Assembly: GCA_017592665.1 (NCBI GenBank)
Contig: JAGFNW010000012.1
Location: 113,827-177,826 of the forward strand
DNA length: 64,000 bases
From: Streptosporangiaceae bacterium NEAU-GS5
GTDB taxonomy: Bacteria > Actinomycetota > Actinomycetes > Streptosporangiales > Streptosporangiaceae
Direction: 5' to 3'
The translations under genes and the position numbers were made by a program. The notes below the pieces were generated by a model. That model did no database searches and had not been told where the DNA came from. It saw only the letters and a program-made list of their open reading frames with translations. This document shows positions 25,613 through 34,134 of the stretch, in pieces. The first letter of the stretch is position 1, and the number at the start of each line of letters is the position of its first letter.

Positions 25613-28608
25613 TCGCGGGCGGGCTGTGGCTGCGGCGCTGGCTGTCGCTCGCCGTGCTCGTGGTCTCCGCCGTCACCGTGGCGGCGGCCGCGGTGGGGCC
25701 CGTCTACCTGGGCACGGCGCGTACGGCCGTGGTCCGCGACGCGCTGGAGGACGCTCCCCCCGACCACCGCGGATGGCGGATCACCTCGGTCGTCGAGGAC
25801 GCGGCCGACCTGGCCCGGCAGGTCTCGGCGCCGTTCCTGACCGCGCCGATCCTGGGGGCGGAGATGCTCTCCCCCGACCTCAAGGCGACCAGGACCTATC
25901 CCCTCATGTGGCAGGACGGGCAGTGCGAGCACGTCGTGCTCGTGAAGGGGCGGTGCCCGGCCGCGGCGGCCGAGATCATGGTGACCCGCGCCTCGGGCTT
26001 CAAGATCGGCGCCAAGGTGAAGCTGGGCGCGCTGGTCAGCGGCGAAGGCGCCGACCAGCGGCCGATGCCGCTCCGGGTCGTCGGGATCTACCACGCGGAC
26101 GCCGCCGACCCGTTCTGGTTCGGGCGCAACCTGTTCACCCAGTCCGCCGGGACGACGGACGGCAACGGCGACCCGCTCTTCACCGTCCCGCAGACCCGCC
26201 AGATCGCGACCACGGCCGCCGGCGTCGACTGGGTCGATCCAGCCGACGGGCGAGCCTGGAACACCTTCGCCATCGTGTACGTGGATCCGCTGCGGATCAC
26301 GAGCCAGGACCTTCCCGCGCTCGAGTCCGCGCAGGCCCGGCTGGCCGAGATGGGGCAGTCCCGGCAGCGCACCATCGTCTTCACCTACATGCGGGACACC
26401 CTCGCCGCCATCCGGCTGCAGCTCGACTCTCTGTCGGTGCCGACCACGCTGGTGACGCTCCAGCTCGTGGCGCTGGGATGGCTGCTGCTCTTCCTGACGG
26501 TGCGCGACCTGGTCGTGGCGCGCGCCCCCGAGATCGCGCTGGCTCGGCTGCGCGGGTTGTCCACGGCTCGAGTGTGGGCGTTCGGGCTGTCCGAGCCGGC
26601 CGCGATCCTGCTCGCCGCGGTGCCGCTCGGCCTCGCGGCGGCCTGGACCTCCGCCGGCGCCATGGCGCACGGTCTGCTCAGGGCCGCCGGCCTGCCGGTC
26701 GTCGTCGACGTCTCCGCCGTGCTCTACGGCCTGGCCGCGGCCCTCGGCGGGCTGCTGGCCGCCGCCGGCGCCGCGCGGCGTACCGTGACCCAGCCCGTCG
26801 TGGAGCAGTGGCGGCGCACGCCGCGCGCCCGCAGCCGCACGTGGATCCCCGAGGCCGTCGTGCTCGCGGTCACCGTCGTCGGCATCGGCGAGCTGCTGTC
26901 CGGCGGCGTCATCACCGAATCCGGGGGCCGGCAGGCCGCGGCGCTGCTGGCGCCGGGTCTGCTGGCCGTGGCGTTCGCGCTGCCGGCGCGGCGGCTGCTC
27001 CCCCTCGCGTGCGCGGCGCTGTTCCGGCTCACCCGGCGGCGCGGCGGCATCGGCGCGTTTCTCGCCATCCGCCAGGTGGCCCGCGGCGCGGCCACCGGCA
27101 GCACGGTCATCGTGCTCGGCGCCGGGCTCGCCCTCGCCGTCTTCGCGGTGGCCGCCTGGTCGGTCACGGCACGCAATTTCGGCGAGGTCGCGCGGGTCCA
27201 CAACGGGGCCGAGACGGTGTACGTGGTGCCGCGCGGCGACGCGGCCTGGCTGCGCGGCGTCTCCGCGGGTATCCCGGGGGCCGCGCCCGTCATCCGGGTC
27301 CCCGGCCGTCCGCTGATGCTGGCCACCGACCCGGCCCGGTTCGCCGAGGTGGCCCTGTGGCGTCCCGCGTACGCCTCGGGCCGGTCGCTGTCCGCGCTGA
27401 CGCCGAAGGCGACGCCGGCCGGGCTGCCGCCGCGCGTGCTGATGACAGGCGACCGGATCCGGGTGAGGCTCAAGGTGCCGACCATCCCGAAGGGCTGGAG
27501 CGTCATCCTCTACACCGACTTCCGGGTGCCACGGGAGACCGGCCCGAGGGCCGTGCCGGTGGCGAGGCCCGTGCACGGGCAGTCGGTGTACGAGTGGGGG
27601 CTGCCGCGCGGCTGCCAGAGCGCCGCCTGTGAGCTGCGCGGCGTCCGCGTCACGGTGACCCCCGGCGCCGACGCCGACTTCGAGAACCCGCCGGGCGCGC
27701 TCACGATCACTGGATTCGAGGTCCAGCGCGGCGGCCGGTGGGAGAAAGCCGAGGCGGGCCTCGGCGACGCGGCGGCCTGGCGGCCCCCGGTGTCGGGGCA
27801 CGGAGGGCTGACGCTGTCGATGTCGCCCTTCGGAGGGGCGAGCTCGGCGATCCCCGCCACGTTCCCCGACCCGCTGCCCGTCTTGTCGAACGGGCGGGCC
27901 AACGCGCAGAAGCTGCCCGGGTTGGACGCCGGATATCTGGCCGGATACAGCCCGGCCGCGAGCGCGGTCGCCCTTCCGGGGCTGGACGACGTGGGAGCCG
28001 TCGTCGACCTGGAGCTGGCCGACCGCGTCACGTACGGCTATTCGGCCCAGGCCGAGTTCCAGATCTGGGCCGCGCCCGGGAGGGGGCCCGCCGTGCGTGA
28101 GGCGCTCCGGAAGGCCGGCGTTCCCGTGCTCGCCACGCGGACCGTGGACGAGCTCGAGGCCGGATACGCGGGCCAGGGGCCGGGGCTCGCGCTCGTCCTG
28201 CTCATCATGTCCGCAGGCGCGGCCGCCCTGCTCGCGCTCGGCCGGGCCGTCCTCTCCCTGTACGCGGAGGCGAGAAGGCGCACGTACGAGCTGACGGCCC
28301 TGGAGGCGGCCGGCGCCCAGGTGGGCCCGCTGCGCAGAGCCCTGCTGCTGGAACAGGTGATCACACTGTGCTGGGCGAGCCTCGCCGGCATCGTGGCCGG
28401 AGTCTCCGCGGCCATGGTGGCCCTGCCACGCGTGCCCGAATTCGCCGACCCGCCCGTGACGCCTCCTCTGGTGTACACGCTCATCCCGGCGCCCATCATC
28501 CTCGTCGCCGCGGCCGCCCTGGTGGCGAGCCTGCTCGCCGCGGCCCTGACATCCGAGCTCCTGCTACGCGGCGTCCGCTACGAACGCCTCCGCGAGGCCC
28601 CCGCCTAA
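25609..28608 (+). CDS. FtsX-like ABC permease, double-length
   Basis: Membrane protein of 999 residues. One N-terminal membrane helix (about 10-33) precedes a large extracytoplasmic domain (about 40-275). Four or five helices at 277-500 include the FtsX pattern RDLVVARAPEIALARLRGL. A second extracytoplasmic domain (about 520-850) and a final set at 858-985 (YAEARRRTYELTALEAAGA, the usual coupling-helix motif) follow. Two FtsX cores in one chain fit a MacB/LolE-type mechanotransmitter that needs no second permease. The start overlaps the upstream stop (GTGA). The substrate is unknown; lipoprotein or peptide export is possible. Confidence 0.9.
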   Translation: MIAGGLWLRRWLSLAVLVVSAVTVAAAAVGPVYLGTARTAVVRDALEDAPPDHRGWRITSVVEDAADLARQVSAPFLTAPILGAEMLSPDLKATRTYPLMWQDGQCEHVVLVKGRCPAAAAEIMVTRASGFKIGAKVKLGALVSGEGADQRPMPLRVVGIYHADAADPFWFGRNLFTQSAGTTDGNGDPLFTVPQTRQIATTAAGVDWVDPADGRAWNTFAIVYVDPLRITSQDLPALESAQARLAEMGQSRQRTIVFTYMRDTLAAIRLQLDSLSVPTTLVTLQLVALGWLLLFLTVRDLVVARAPEIALARLRGLSTARVWAFGLSEPAAILLAAVPLGLAAAWTSAGAMAHGLLRAAGLPVVVDVSAVLYGLAAALGGLLAAAGAARRTVTQPVVEQWRRTPRARSRTWIPEAVVLAVTVVGIGELLSGGVITESGGRQAAALLAPGLLAVAFALPARRLLPLACAALFRLTRRRGGIGAFLAIRQVARGAATGSTVIVLGAGLALAVFAVAAWSVTARNFGEVARVHNGAETVYVVPRGDAAWLRGVSAGIPGAAPVIRVPGRPLMLATDPARFAEVALWRPAYASGRSLSALTPKATPAGLPPRVLMTGDRIRVRLKVPTIPKGWSVILYTDFRVPRETGPRAVPVARPVHGQSVYEWGLPRGCQSAACELRGVRVTVTPGADADFENPPGALTITGFEVQRGGRWEKAEAGLGDAAAWRPPVSGHGGLTLSMSPFGGASSAIPATFPDPLPVLSNGRANAQKLPGLDAGYLAGYSPAASAVALPGLDDVGAVVDLELADRVTYGYSAQAEFQIWAAPGRGPAVREALRKAGVPVLATRTVDELEAGYAGQGPGLALVLLIMSAGAAALLALGRAVLSLYAEARRRTYELTALEAAGAQVGPLRRALLLEQVITLCWASLAGIVAGVSAAMVALPRVPEFADPPVTPPLVYTLIPAPIILVAAAALVASLLAAALTSELLLRGVRYERLREAPA

Positions 28609-28949
28609 CCTCCTCCGAAGTCCTGAGGTGACCACGGAGCTACCTCTACCCGGAAGTGGCGGCAGTCGCGGCGGCGGCGCGCGCGGCCCGGCGGCGGGCG
28701 CGCAGCCCGGCGGCCCGCCTCCATCGGGGATGGCGACCACGAAGGATGCCTCCGGCGGAGTCGGTGGCATCCTGGTCAGTCGGGCAACCTGGCCAACCGC
28801 GCCGGAGGCGGGCCTACTGCCATCGTCGCCGCTGGCGGCGCCGCTGCGGCCGGTATCTGTTAGGGCACCATTCCCGCCGAAGGGGGCGGCCTGGCGGGTG
28901 GGGGAGGATGGCGGGTGGGTAGCGCCTGGCGCAGGATTCGGGGTGGGCG
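28609..28949. other. Gene-free stretch with G/C simple sequence
   Basis: No convincing gene. Positions 28660-28730 are a near-simple run of GCG/GGC units, followed by fragments such as CCTCCGGCGGAG. It lies between the FtsX operon end and a decayed methyltransferase and may be debris from the same rearrangement. No terminal repeats or transposase remnants are recognised. Confidence 0.5.
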
Positions 28950-29311
28950 TCAGACGGTTGCCCGGGCGCTGATCAAGGGTGGGAAGCAGGACATGGCGTC
29001 GTAGGCCATGGCTTCCTCGGCCAGCCGCCGCTCCAGCGTGTCGGGGCGGACCTGGTCGGCGGTGGCCACGCCGGTGCGTTCCATCACGGGCAGCACGTCG
29101 CCGGCGCTCGATCCCAGGTCGAGAACGCGCATGCCGGGGCCGATCCCGGCGGCCTGGAGGAGCATGCGTGTCGGGGCCGCGATGAGGCGGCCCTGGTGGA
29201 TGAGTCGGTTCGCCGCCGCCTCCAGTTCGTCGATCTCGTGGCGAATGTCCTCACGGCCGACGCTGTTCGAGTTCGGTCGGGTCGTTGCCCAGCGCGTACG
29301 TGGTGCCTGCC
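28950..29311 (-). pseudogene. Decayed SAM-dependent methyltransferase
   Basis: The start MAGTTYALGNDPTELEQ (ATG 29311) is cut by a stop at about 29252. The sequence resumes in another frame as EDIRHEIDELEAAANRL, then MLLQAAGIGPGMRVLDLGSSAGDV, the SAM-binding motif I. Soon after (near 29070) it jumps to RPDTLERRLAEEAMAYDAM and FPPLISARATV, which matches how this methyltransferase family ends. About 150 central residues are missing. So there is one frameshift and one in-frame-sized internal deletion, and the gene cannot make an active enzyme. The family assignment rests on motif I and the two ends. Confidence 0.7.
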
Positions 29312-29415
29312 ATCGGATCTCTCCCTCGTGCCCGTGCTATGTCGTCGATGGCCTGCGGTCGCGGCGCGCCGCTCCACGCCGTTGGGCACGTTCGCGCGGG
29401 TCTAAAGTGAGCCGC

Positions 29416-30189
29416 ATGCTCGACGCGTACGACTCGCAGATGCGACATCAGACATCCGTGCCCGGAGTGGAGTGCCAGGTAGACGGCCCGATCGTGCGGC
29501 ACGTCGGGATGTCCCGCGGCTTCGTCGACGCGCCCAGGGACACCGGGCTGCGCGGCGCGGCGCTCGACGAACTGATCGCCCGACAGCGCGACTTCTTCGC
29601 CGCCAGGGGCGAGGGCGTCGAGTGGAAGACGTTCGCGCACGACGAGCCGGCCGACCTCACCGAGCGCCTGACCGCGGCCGGTTTCGTCCCCGAGGAGCCC
29701 GAGACGGTGCTGATCGGCCTGGCCGAGCAGATGGCGGCCGACCCGGTGCTGCCCGACGGGCTCACCCTCCGCGAGATCGCGTCACTGGACGACCTGGGCC
29801 GCATGGCCGACATGCTGGCGACCGTGTGGGACGAGGAGCGCGGCGACCTCGCCGACGACCTGGCCCAGCGCATCGCCGCCGACCCGTTGAACACCGTGAT
29901 CCTGGTGGTGGAGTCGGGTAACGCCGTGGTCTGCTCCGCGCGGATCGAGTTCAATCCCGGCACGGATTTCGCGGGCCTGTGGGGCGGGGCGACGCTCGCC
30001 GAGTGGCGGGGCAAGGGCATCTACCGCGCGCTCGTCGCGCGCCGCGCCCAGATCGCGGTCGACAGGGGCGTGCGCTATCTCCAGGTCGACGCGTCCGAGG
30101 ACAGCCGCCCCATCCTGCAGCGCCTCGGCTTCCACGCCGTCACGACGACCACGCCCTACGTCTGGACGCCCGAGGTCACAGGCGCTTGA
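29416..30189 (+). CDS. GNAT family N-acetyltransferase
   Basis: Acetyltransferase of 257 residues. The N-terminal 110 residues are a degenerate first half; the GNAT core is about 118-250, with acetyl-CoA loop motif LAEWRGKGIYRALVARRAQI (Q/R-x-x-G-x-G/A) and the ending YLQVDASEDSRPILQRLGF. The substrate is unknown. ATG 29416 is chosen; GTG 29407 is in frame. TAAAGT ends 7 bases upstream of 29416, fitting a leaderless mRNA. The 3' end overlaps the convergent cupin gene by 14 bp. Confidence 0.87.
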   Translation: MLDAYDSQMRHQTSVPGVECQVDGPIVRHVGMSRGFVDAPRDTGLRGAALDELIARQRDFFAARGEGVEWKTFAHDEPADLTERLTAAGFVPEEPETVLIGLAEQMAADPVLPDGLTLREIASLDDLGRMADMLATVWDEERGDLADDLAQRIAADPLNTVILVVESGNAVVCSARIEFNPGTDFAGLWGGATLAEWRGKGIYRALVARRAQIAVDRGVRYLQVDASEDSRPILQRLGFHAVTTTTPYVWTPEVTGA

Positions 30190-30676
30190 GCATGTTCTGC
30201 TTCCAGGCCTCGCTGTCCACGAAGTGGTTGTCGTAGAGCTCCTGGGCCTCGATGACGCTCTCCAGCGACGCCTCCCCCTTGGCGAGGCGCTCGAGGAGGC
30301 GGAAGTACTCGAACCGCTCCACGCCGGGCGTGATGATGACCAGGATGTCGGCGTCGTGGTCCTTGGCCGCGGCGAAGGCGTGTGCCGTGAGAGCCGGGAC
30401 CACGACCAGGTCGCCGCGCTCCGCCGTCACGATGCGATCCCCGGCGAGGAACTCGGCCCGGCCATCGATCATGTAGAACAGCTCGCTGGCCGTCGTGTGG
30501 TGATGCGGGGTCGCGCCGCCCGCGCCCGCGCTCATGGTGATCCGCTGGCAGCTGAGCGCGCCGCCGGTGGCGCCGCTGTCGGCGTACAGCCGGCCGATCA
30601 CCCCGCCGGGCGCGATGACCTCGGCATCGACCTCGCGGACGACGACGACGTCATGCGCTGGAACCACGGTCGACAT
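30176..30676 (-). CDS. Cupin-domain protein
   Basis: Protein of 166 residues with a single cupin barrel. Motif 1 is TPHHHTTASELFYMIDG (the H-x-H and E metal ligands), then a GDRIVTAERGDLVVVPALTAHAF strand set with the second His. The C-terminal 45 residues are helical (FRLLERLAKGEASLESVIEAQ). It is probably metal-dependent, but the reaction is unknown: dioxygenase, isomerase or sensor. RBS AGGGGG is 8 bases before ATG. Confidence 0.85.
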   Translation of the reverse strand: MSTVVPAHDVVVVREVDAEVIAPGGVIGRLYADSGATGGALSCQRITMSAGAGGATPHHHTTASELFYMIDGRAEFLAGDRIVTAERGDLVVVPALTAHAFAAAKDHDADILVIITPGVERFEYFRLLERLAKGEASLESVIEAQELYDNHFVDSEAWKQNMLKRL

Positions 30677-30763
30677 AACAGGACCCCCTCTGACAGACCA
30701 CCGGCAGCATAGCCAGGCCCCGCAAATTGGGATGCCCTGAGGGGTGCGGGCCGGGGAGAATCC

Positions 30764-31432
30764 GTGGGCATGCGTCATTGGCCATTGCTCGACCTCCGGC
30801 TCACCACGCCCCGCCTCGAACTCCGTCTGCCCACCTACGACGATCTCGACGAGCTGGCCGACCGGGCCCTCGAAGGCGTGCACGACCCCGCGTTCATGCC
30901 GTTCCTGGTGCCGTGGACCGACAGCCCGCCCGATCTGTTGCCGGGCCGGGTGATCCGCTATCACTTCGGCGTGCTGTCGCGCTGGCAGCCGGACGACTGG
31001 CGGTGCGAATTCGTCGTGGTCGTCGACGGGCGGGTGGCAGGCGTCCAGGATCTGCACGCGAAGGACTTCGCCATCACGCGCGAGGTCAACTCGGCGTCCT
31101 GGCTCGGCCTCGCCTATCAGGGCAAAGGGATCGGCACCGAGATGCGGGCCGCGGTCCTGCACCTGGCCTTCGCCGGGCTCGGCGCGGAGACGGCGGTCTC
31201 GGCGGCCATCCTCGGCAACGCGGCGTCGCTGGCCGTCTCACGCAAGCTGGGCTATCAGCCGGACGGCATCGAGGTCGGGCAGGTTCGCGGCGAGCGCGTG
31301 ACCGACCAGCGGCTGCGGCTGCACCGCGCCGGTTTCGTGCCGCCGGTGCCCGTGGAGATCCACGGTCTGGACGCCTGTCTCGCCGACTTCGGCCTCGCGG
31401 AGACGCCGGCATCGGCGGGGAAACTCTCTTGA
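30764..31432 (+). CDS. GNAT family N-acetyltransferase (RimJ/RimL-like)
   Basis: Acetyltransferase of 222 residues of the RimJ/RimL type: TPRLELRLPTYDDLDELADRA at the start, the core loop AYQGKGIGTEMRAAVLHLAF (acetyl-CoA binding) at about 124-145, then the NAASLAVSRKLGYQPDG hallmark. Such enzymes acetylate protein N-termini, aminoglycosides or small amines; the substrate is not known. GTG 30764 is 7 bases after GGGGAG; ATG 30770 is the alternative. Confidence 0.88.
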   Translation: MGMRHWPLLDLRLTTPRLELRLPTYDDLDELADRALEGVHDPAFMPFLVPWTDSPPDLLPGRVIRYHFGVLSRWQPDDWRCEFVVVVDGRVAGVQDLHAKDFAITREVNSASWLGLAYQGKGIGTEMRAAVLHLAFAGLGAETAVSAAILGNAASLAVSRKLGYQPDGIEVGQVRGERVTDQRLRLHRAGFVPPVPVEIHGLDACLADFGLAETPASAGKLS

Positions 31433-31442
31433 CATAGCGGGC

Positions 31443-31448
31443 CATAAT
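31443..31448 (+). promoter_or_regulatory. -10 element for a leaderless kinase mRNA
   Basis: CATAAT at 31443-31448 is followed by 6 bases and then the ATG of the kinase gene, so the first transcribed base would be the A of the start codon. TTGACA at 31429-31434 is too close to be its -35. Confidence 0.5.
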
Positions 31449-31454
31449 CCAGGT

Positions 31455-33149
31455 ATGGCGGCGGGCCGGACTCGGGTGATCGCAGTGGCTGCCGCCGGAG
31501 TCGCGCTCGGAGTGTCCGCGATCGTGGCCACCTGGCCGGTCGCCCCCTATCCCGGGTGGGTGTGGCTGCCGATCCAGCTGCCCGGCATCTCGTTCATCGT
31601 GTCCGGCGCGGTCCTTCGGTGGCATCGGCCCGCCAACCGGATCGGGCTCGTGATGATGGTCGCCGGATTCGCGTGGTACGTCGGCGACCTGCAGCTGAGC
31701 CCGGCGCCCGCGCTCTTCGCGATCGGGTTCTGCCTGTTCCACGTCAACTACGCCGCCCTGGGCCATCTCGTGCTGCTGCTGCCGACCGGCACGCTGCGCT
31801 CCCGCTATGAGCGCGGCCTGGTCACGCTGCTCTACGCGGCCGTGCCGATCACCCAGGTCCCGCGCCTCATCGTGGAGTATCCGCCGGTGCCGCAGGGCTG
31901 GGGCGAGCCGGGCCGGGTCTCGTGGCTCGCCGCGGTCGGCAGCGCGGCCATGCTGACGCTGACGCTCCTGACCGTCCCGCTGCTGGTCCGGCGCTGGACG
32001 GCGGCCGGGCCGCTGGTGCGCAGAGAGTACGCCCCGGTCTGGATGACCATGCTGGTCACCGCCGGCGTCGTCATGATCTATGTGGTCACCGCGGTGCTGC
32101 ACGTCCCGGACGAGGTGGCCCGCTACCTCTTCCTGCTGTACGCCCTGGGCATGGCCGTCATCCCGGCGAGCCTCGCGGCCGGGCTGCTGCGCGTCTGGCT
32201 GTCCCGGATCAAGGTGGCCGACCTCGTCGTACGGCTCCAGCGTGGGGCCGACCCCGGCGAGGTGCGCGCGGCGATGGCGGACGCCCTCAGCGACCCGGCG
32301 CTCCGGATCCTGTTCGCCCGCACGGACGGCCCCGGCTACGTCGACGAGGACGGCGCCCCTGCGAACGAGGACGACATCGCCGGAGCCCGCACCCTCGTCC
32401 GGCCGCGCGAGGAGGTCCTCGCCCTGCTCGTCCACGACCCGGCGGTGAACGAGCACCCGCGGCTGGTCCAGGCCGTGCTCGCCGCGGCCGCCCTCGCGCT
32501 CGACAACGCCCGCCTGCTGGCCGCGCAGCGCACCCAGCTGCTCGAACTGCGCGCGTCCCGGGCGCGGCTCGTGGTCGCCGCCGACCAGGAGCGCCGCCGC
32601 ATCCAGCGCGATCTGCACGACGGCGCCCAGCACAAGCTGCTGGTCACCGCCATCCACCTGGACCGCGCCCGGTCGAACCCGCAGGCCGCCGACGGGCACC
32701 TGGACAAGGCCATCGTCCAGGTGCAGGAGGTGCTGGGCGAGCTGCGCGCCCTCGCCGAGGGCATCCACCCGCCCGTCCTGTCCGAGCAGGGGCTGCAGGC
32801 GGCGGCCGACGTGCTGGCCGAACGCGCACCGCTCCCCGTCACCGTGCGGATCCCGGGCCGGCGCTGGCCGCAGCACATCGAAAGGGCCGCCTACTTCGTC
32901 ATCGCGGAGGCGCTCTCGAACGTCTATAAGCATGCCGGCGCCACCCAGGCCGCCGTACGCGCCGATCAAGGGGACGGCGGCGCGCTCCGCCTGGAGATCA
33001 CCGACGACGGCACGGGGGGCGCCACCACGGAGGCGGGCCGGGGGCTACGGGGAATCGAAGACCGGGTCGCCGCCTTGGGAGGCGTGCTGTGCGTGCACAG
33101 CCCACCCCGGCAGGGCACCCGGATAAGCGTGGAGCTGCCATGCGAGTGA
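31455..33149 (+). CDS. Membrane sensor histidine kinase (HisKA_3)
   Basis: Two-component sensor of 564 residues. About seven membrane helices occupy residues 8-265, with short loops and no large external domain. A linker/GAF-like region runs to 365. The HisKA_3 box has the phospho-His near residue 388 in RRRIQRDLHDGAQHKLL. The HATPase domain follows (IAEALSNVYKHAGA N-box, ITDDGTGG and RGLRGIEDRVAALGG). It overlaps the response regulator gene by 10 bp, so the two are co-translated partners. The signal is probably membrane-associated, but unknown. It may control the lipoprotein/toxin-like genes directly downstream. Confidence 0.93.
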   Translation: MAAGRTRVIAVAAAGVALGVSAIVATWPVAPYPGWVWLPIQLPGISFIVSGAVLRWHRPANRIGLVMMVAGFAWYVGDLQLSPAPALFAIGFCLFHVNYAALGHLVLLLPTGTLRSRYERGLVTLLYAAVPITQVPRLIVEYPPVPQGWGEPGRVSWLAAVGSAAMLTLTLLTVPLLVRRWTAAGPLVRREYAPVWMTMLVTAGVVMIYVVTAVLHVPDEVARYLFLLYALGMAVIPASLAAGLLRVWLSRIKVADLVVRLQRGADPGEVRAAMADALSDPALRILFARTDGPGYVDEDGAPANEDDIAGARTLVRPREEVLALLVHDPAVNEHPRLVQAVLAAAALALDNARLLAAQRTQLLELRASRARLVVAADQERRRIQRDLHDGAQHKLLVTAIHLDRARSNPQAADGHLDKAIVQVQEVLGELRALAEGIHPPVLSEQGLQAAADVLAERAPLPVTVRIPGRRWPQHIERAAYFVIAEALSNVYKHAGATQAAVRADQGDGGALRLEITDDGTGGATTEAGRGLRGIEDRVAALGGVLCVHSPPRQGTRISVELPCE

Positions 33150-33835
33150 TGATCGCCGAGGACTCCGGCATGCTGCGCGAGATGATCGCGGAGACGCTCA
33201 CGAGCCGCGGCGTCGAGGTCACCGGGCAGGCGGGCAACGTGCCCGAGCTGCTCCGGCTCATCGCGGCCGACCCGCCGGACGTGGCCGTGCTCGACATCCG
33301 CATGCCGCCCGCCCACCGCGACGAGGGCATCCACGCGGCCGAGCAGATCTTCGCCACGTATCCGGCGGTCGGGGTGCTGGTCCTGTCGCATTACGCGGAG
33401 ACCTCCTATGCCGTGCGGCTCCTGGAGATGTCCGGCCGCGGCCTCGGCTATCTGGTGAAGGACCGGGTCCGCGACGGCGAGCACCTGGTCGACGCCATCC
33501 GCAGGGTCGCGCTCGGCGAGGTCGTGATCGACCCGGACGTGATCCAGCGCGTCCTGCGCCGCCCCCGCCAGACCGACCCGCTGGCCCGCCTGTCCCCCGC
33601 CGAACGCCAGGTCCTCGCCCTGCTGGCGGAGGGCTGCTCGAACGCGGCGATCGCGCGGAAGCTCAACTACAGCGTCAAGACCATCGAGAAGTGGGTCACG
33701 GCCCTGTCCGGCAAGCTGGGCCTCCCCGACAGCGCCGACGCCCAGCGGCCCGAAGTCAATCTGCGCGTGCTGGCCGTGCTCACCTACTTCCGCACGCTCG
33801 ACACAGGCGTGGAGGGTTTTCCCTCCGGCACGTGA
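33140..33835 (+). CDS. NarL/LuxR-type response regulator
   Basis: Regulator of 231 residues. The receiver domain has acidic pocket AEDS, phospho-Asp near 52 in VAVLDIRMP, and Lys in YLVKDRV. The C-terminal LuxR helix-turn-helix is at about 152-210 (LSPAERQVLALLAEGCSNAAIARKL, SVKTIEKWV). ATG 33140 has GGAG upstream; the 17 extra upstream codons would disrupt the receiver fold. It is the cognate partner of the overlapping kinase gene. Confidence 0.94.
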   Translation: MRVMIAEDSGMLREMIAETLTSRGVEVTGQAGNVPELLRLIAADPPDVAVLDIRMPPAHRDEGIHAAEQIFATYPAVGVLVLSHYAETSYAVRLLEMSGRGLGYLVKDRVRDGEHLVDAIRRVALGEVVIDPDVIQRVLRRPRQTDPLARLSPAERQVLALLAEGCSNAAIARKLNYSVKTIEKWVTALSGKLGLPDSADAQRPEVNLRVLAVLTYFRTLDTGVEGFPSGT

Positions 33836-33883
33836 GGGTGAGCCCCGCCGCGGCCGGGCCGTCCCGCGACGGACCCTCGAGTC

Positions 33884-34132
33884 ATGAATCCGAAGAAGAG
33901 CCTGCTGGGGCTCGCCATATTCGCCGCCGTCGCCATGACGGCCGCCTGCGGGGCCGACGCGCCCGCCACGGACACCACGGGCACCACGTCCACGGACAAC
34001 GCGTATCAGGACGCCTCGAACTACCTCGAGCACCAGACCACCGAGTGGGAGAACGGCGTCAGCAACGAGCAGCTCCTCGACTCGAGCTACGACGACTTCA
34101 GCAACGACATGGACTCTCTGAAGGGGTGGTGA
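33884..34132 (+). CDS. Small acidic lipoprotein
   Basis: Protein of 82 residues with a lipoprotein signal (basic MNPKKS, hydrophobic LLGLAIFAAVAM, then TAAC). The mature 60 residues are acidic and Thr/Asn-rich (SYDDFSNDMDSLKGW end) with no recognised domain. The next gene starts 2 bases after its stop, so it is translationally coupled to the collagen-like/helical protein and may anchor or chaperone it at the membrane. It follows the response regulator by 48 bp. Confidence 0.75.
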   Translation: MNPKKSLLGLAIFAAVAMTAACGADAPATDTTGTTSTDNAYQDASNYLEHQTTEWENGVSNEQLLDSSYDDFSNDMDSLKGW

Positions 34133-34134
34133 CC

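Noticed and set aside
25531-27801. Minus-strand frame of about 750 codons opposite the FtsX permease
   Set aside because: Composition is Arg/Gly/His-rich antisense of a membrane protein; no ribosome site; the permease is in a GTGA-overlapped operon.
31429-31448. TTGACA with CATAAT as a standard -35/-10 promoter for the kinase
   Set aside because: The two boxes are only 8 bases apart, far from the 16-18 needed. CATAAT alone with a leaderless start is kept.
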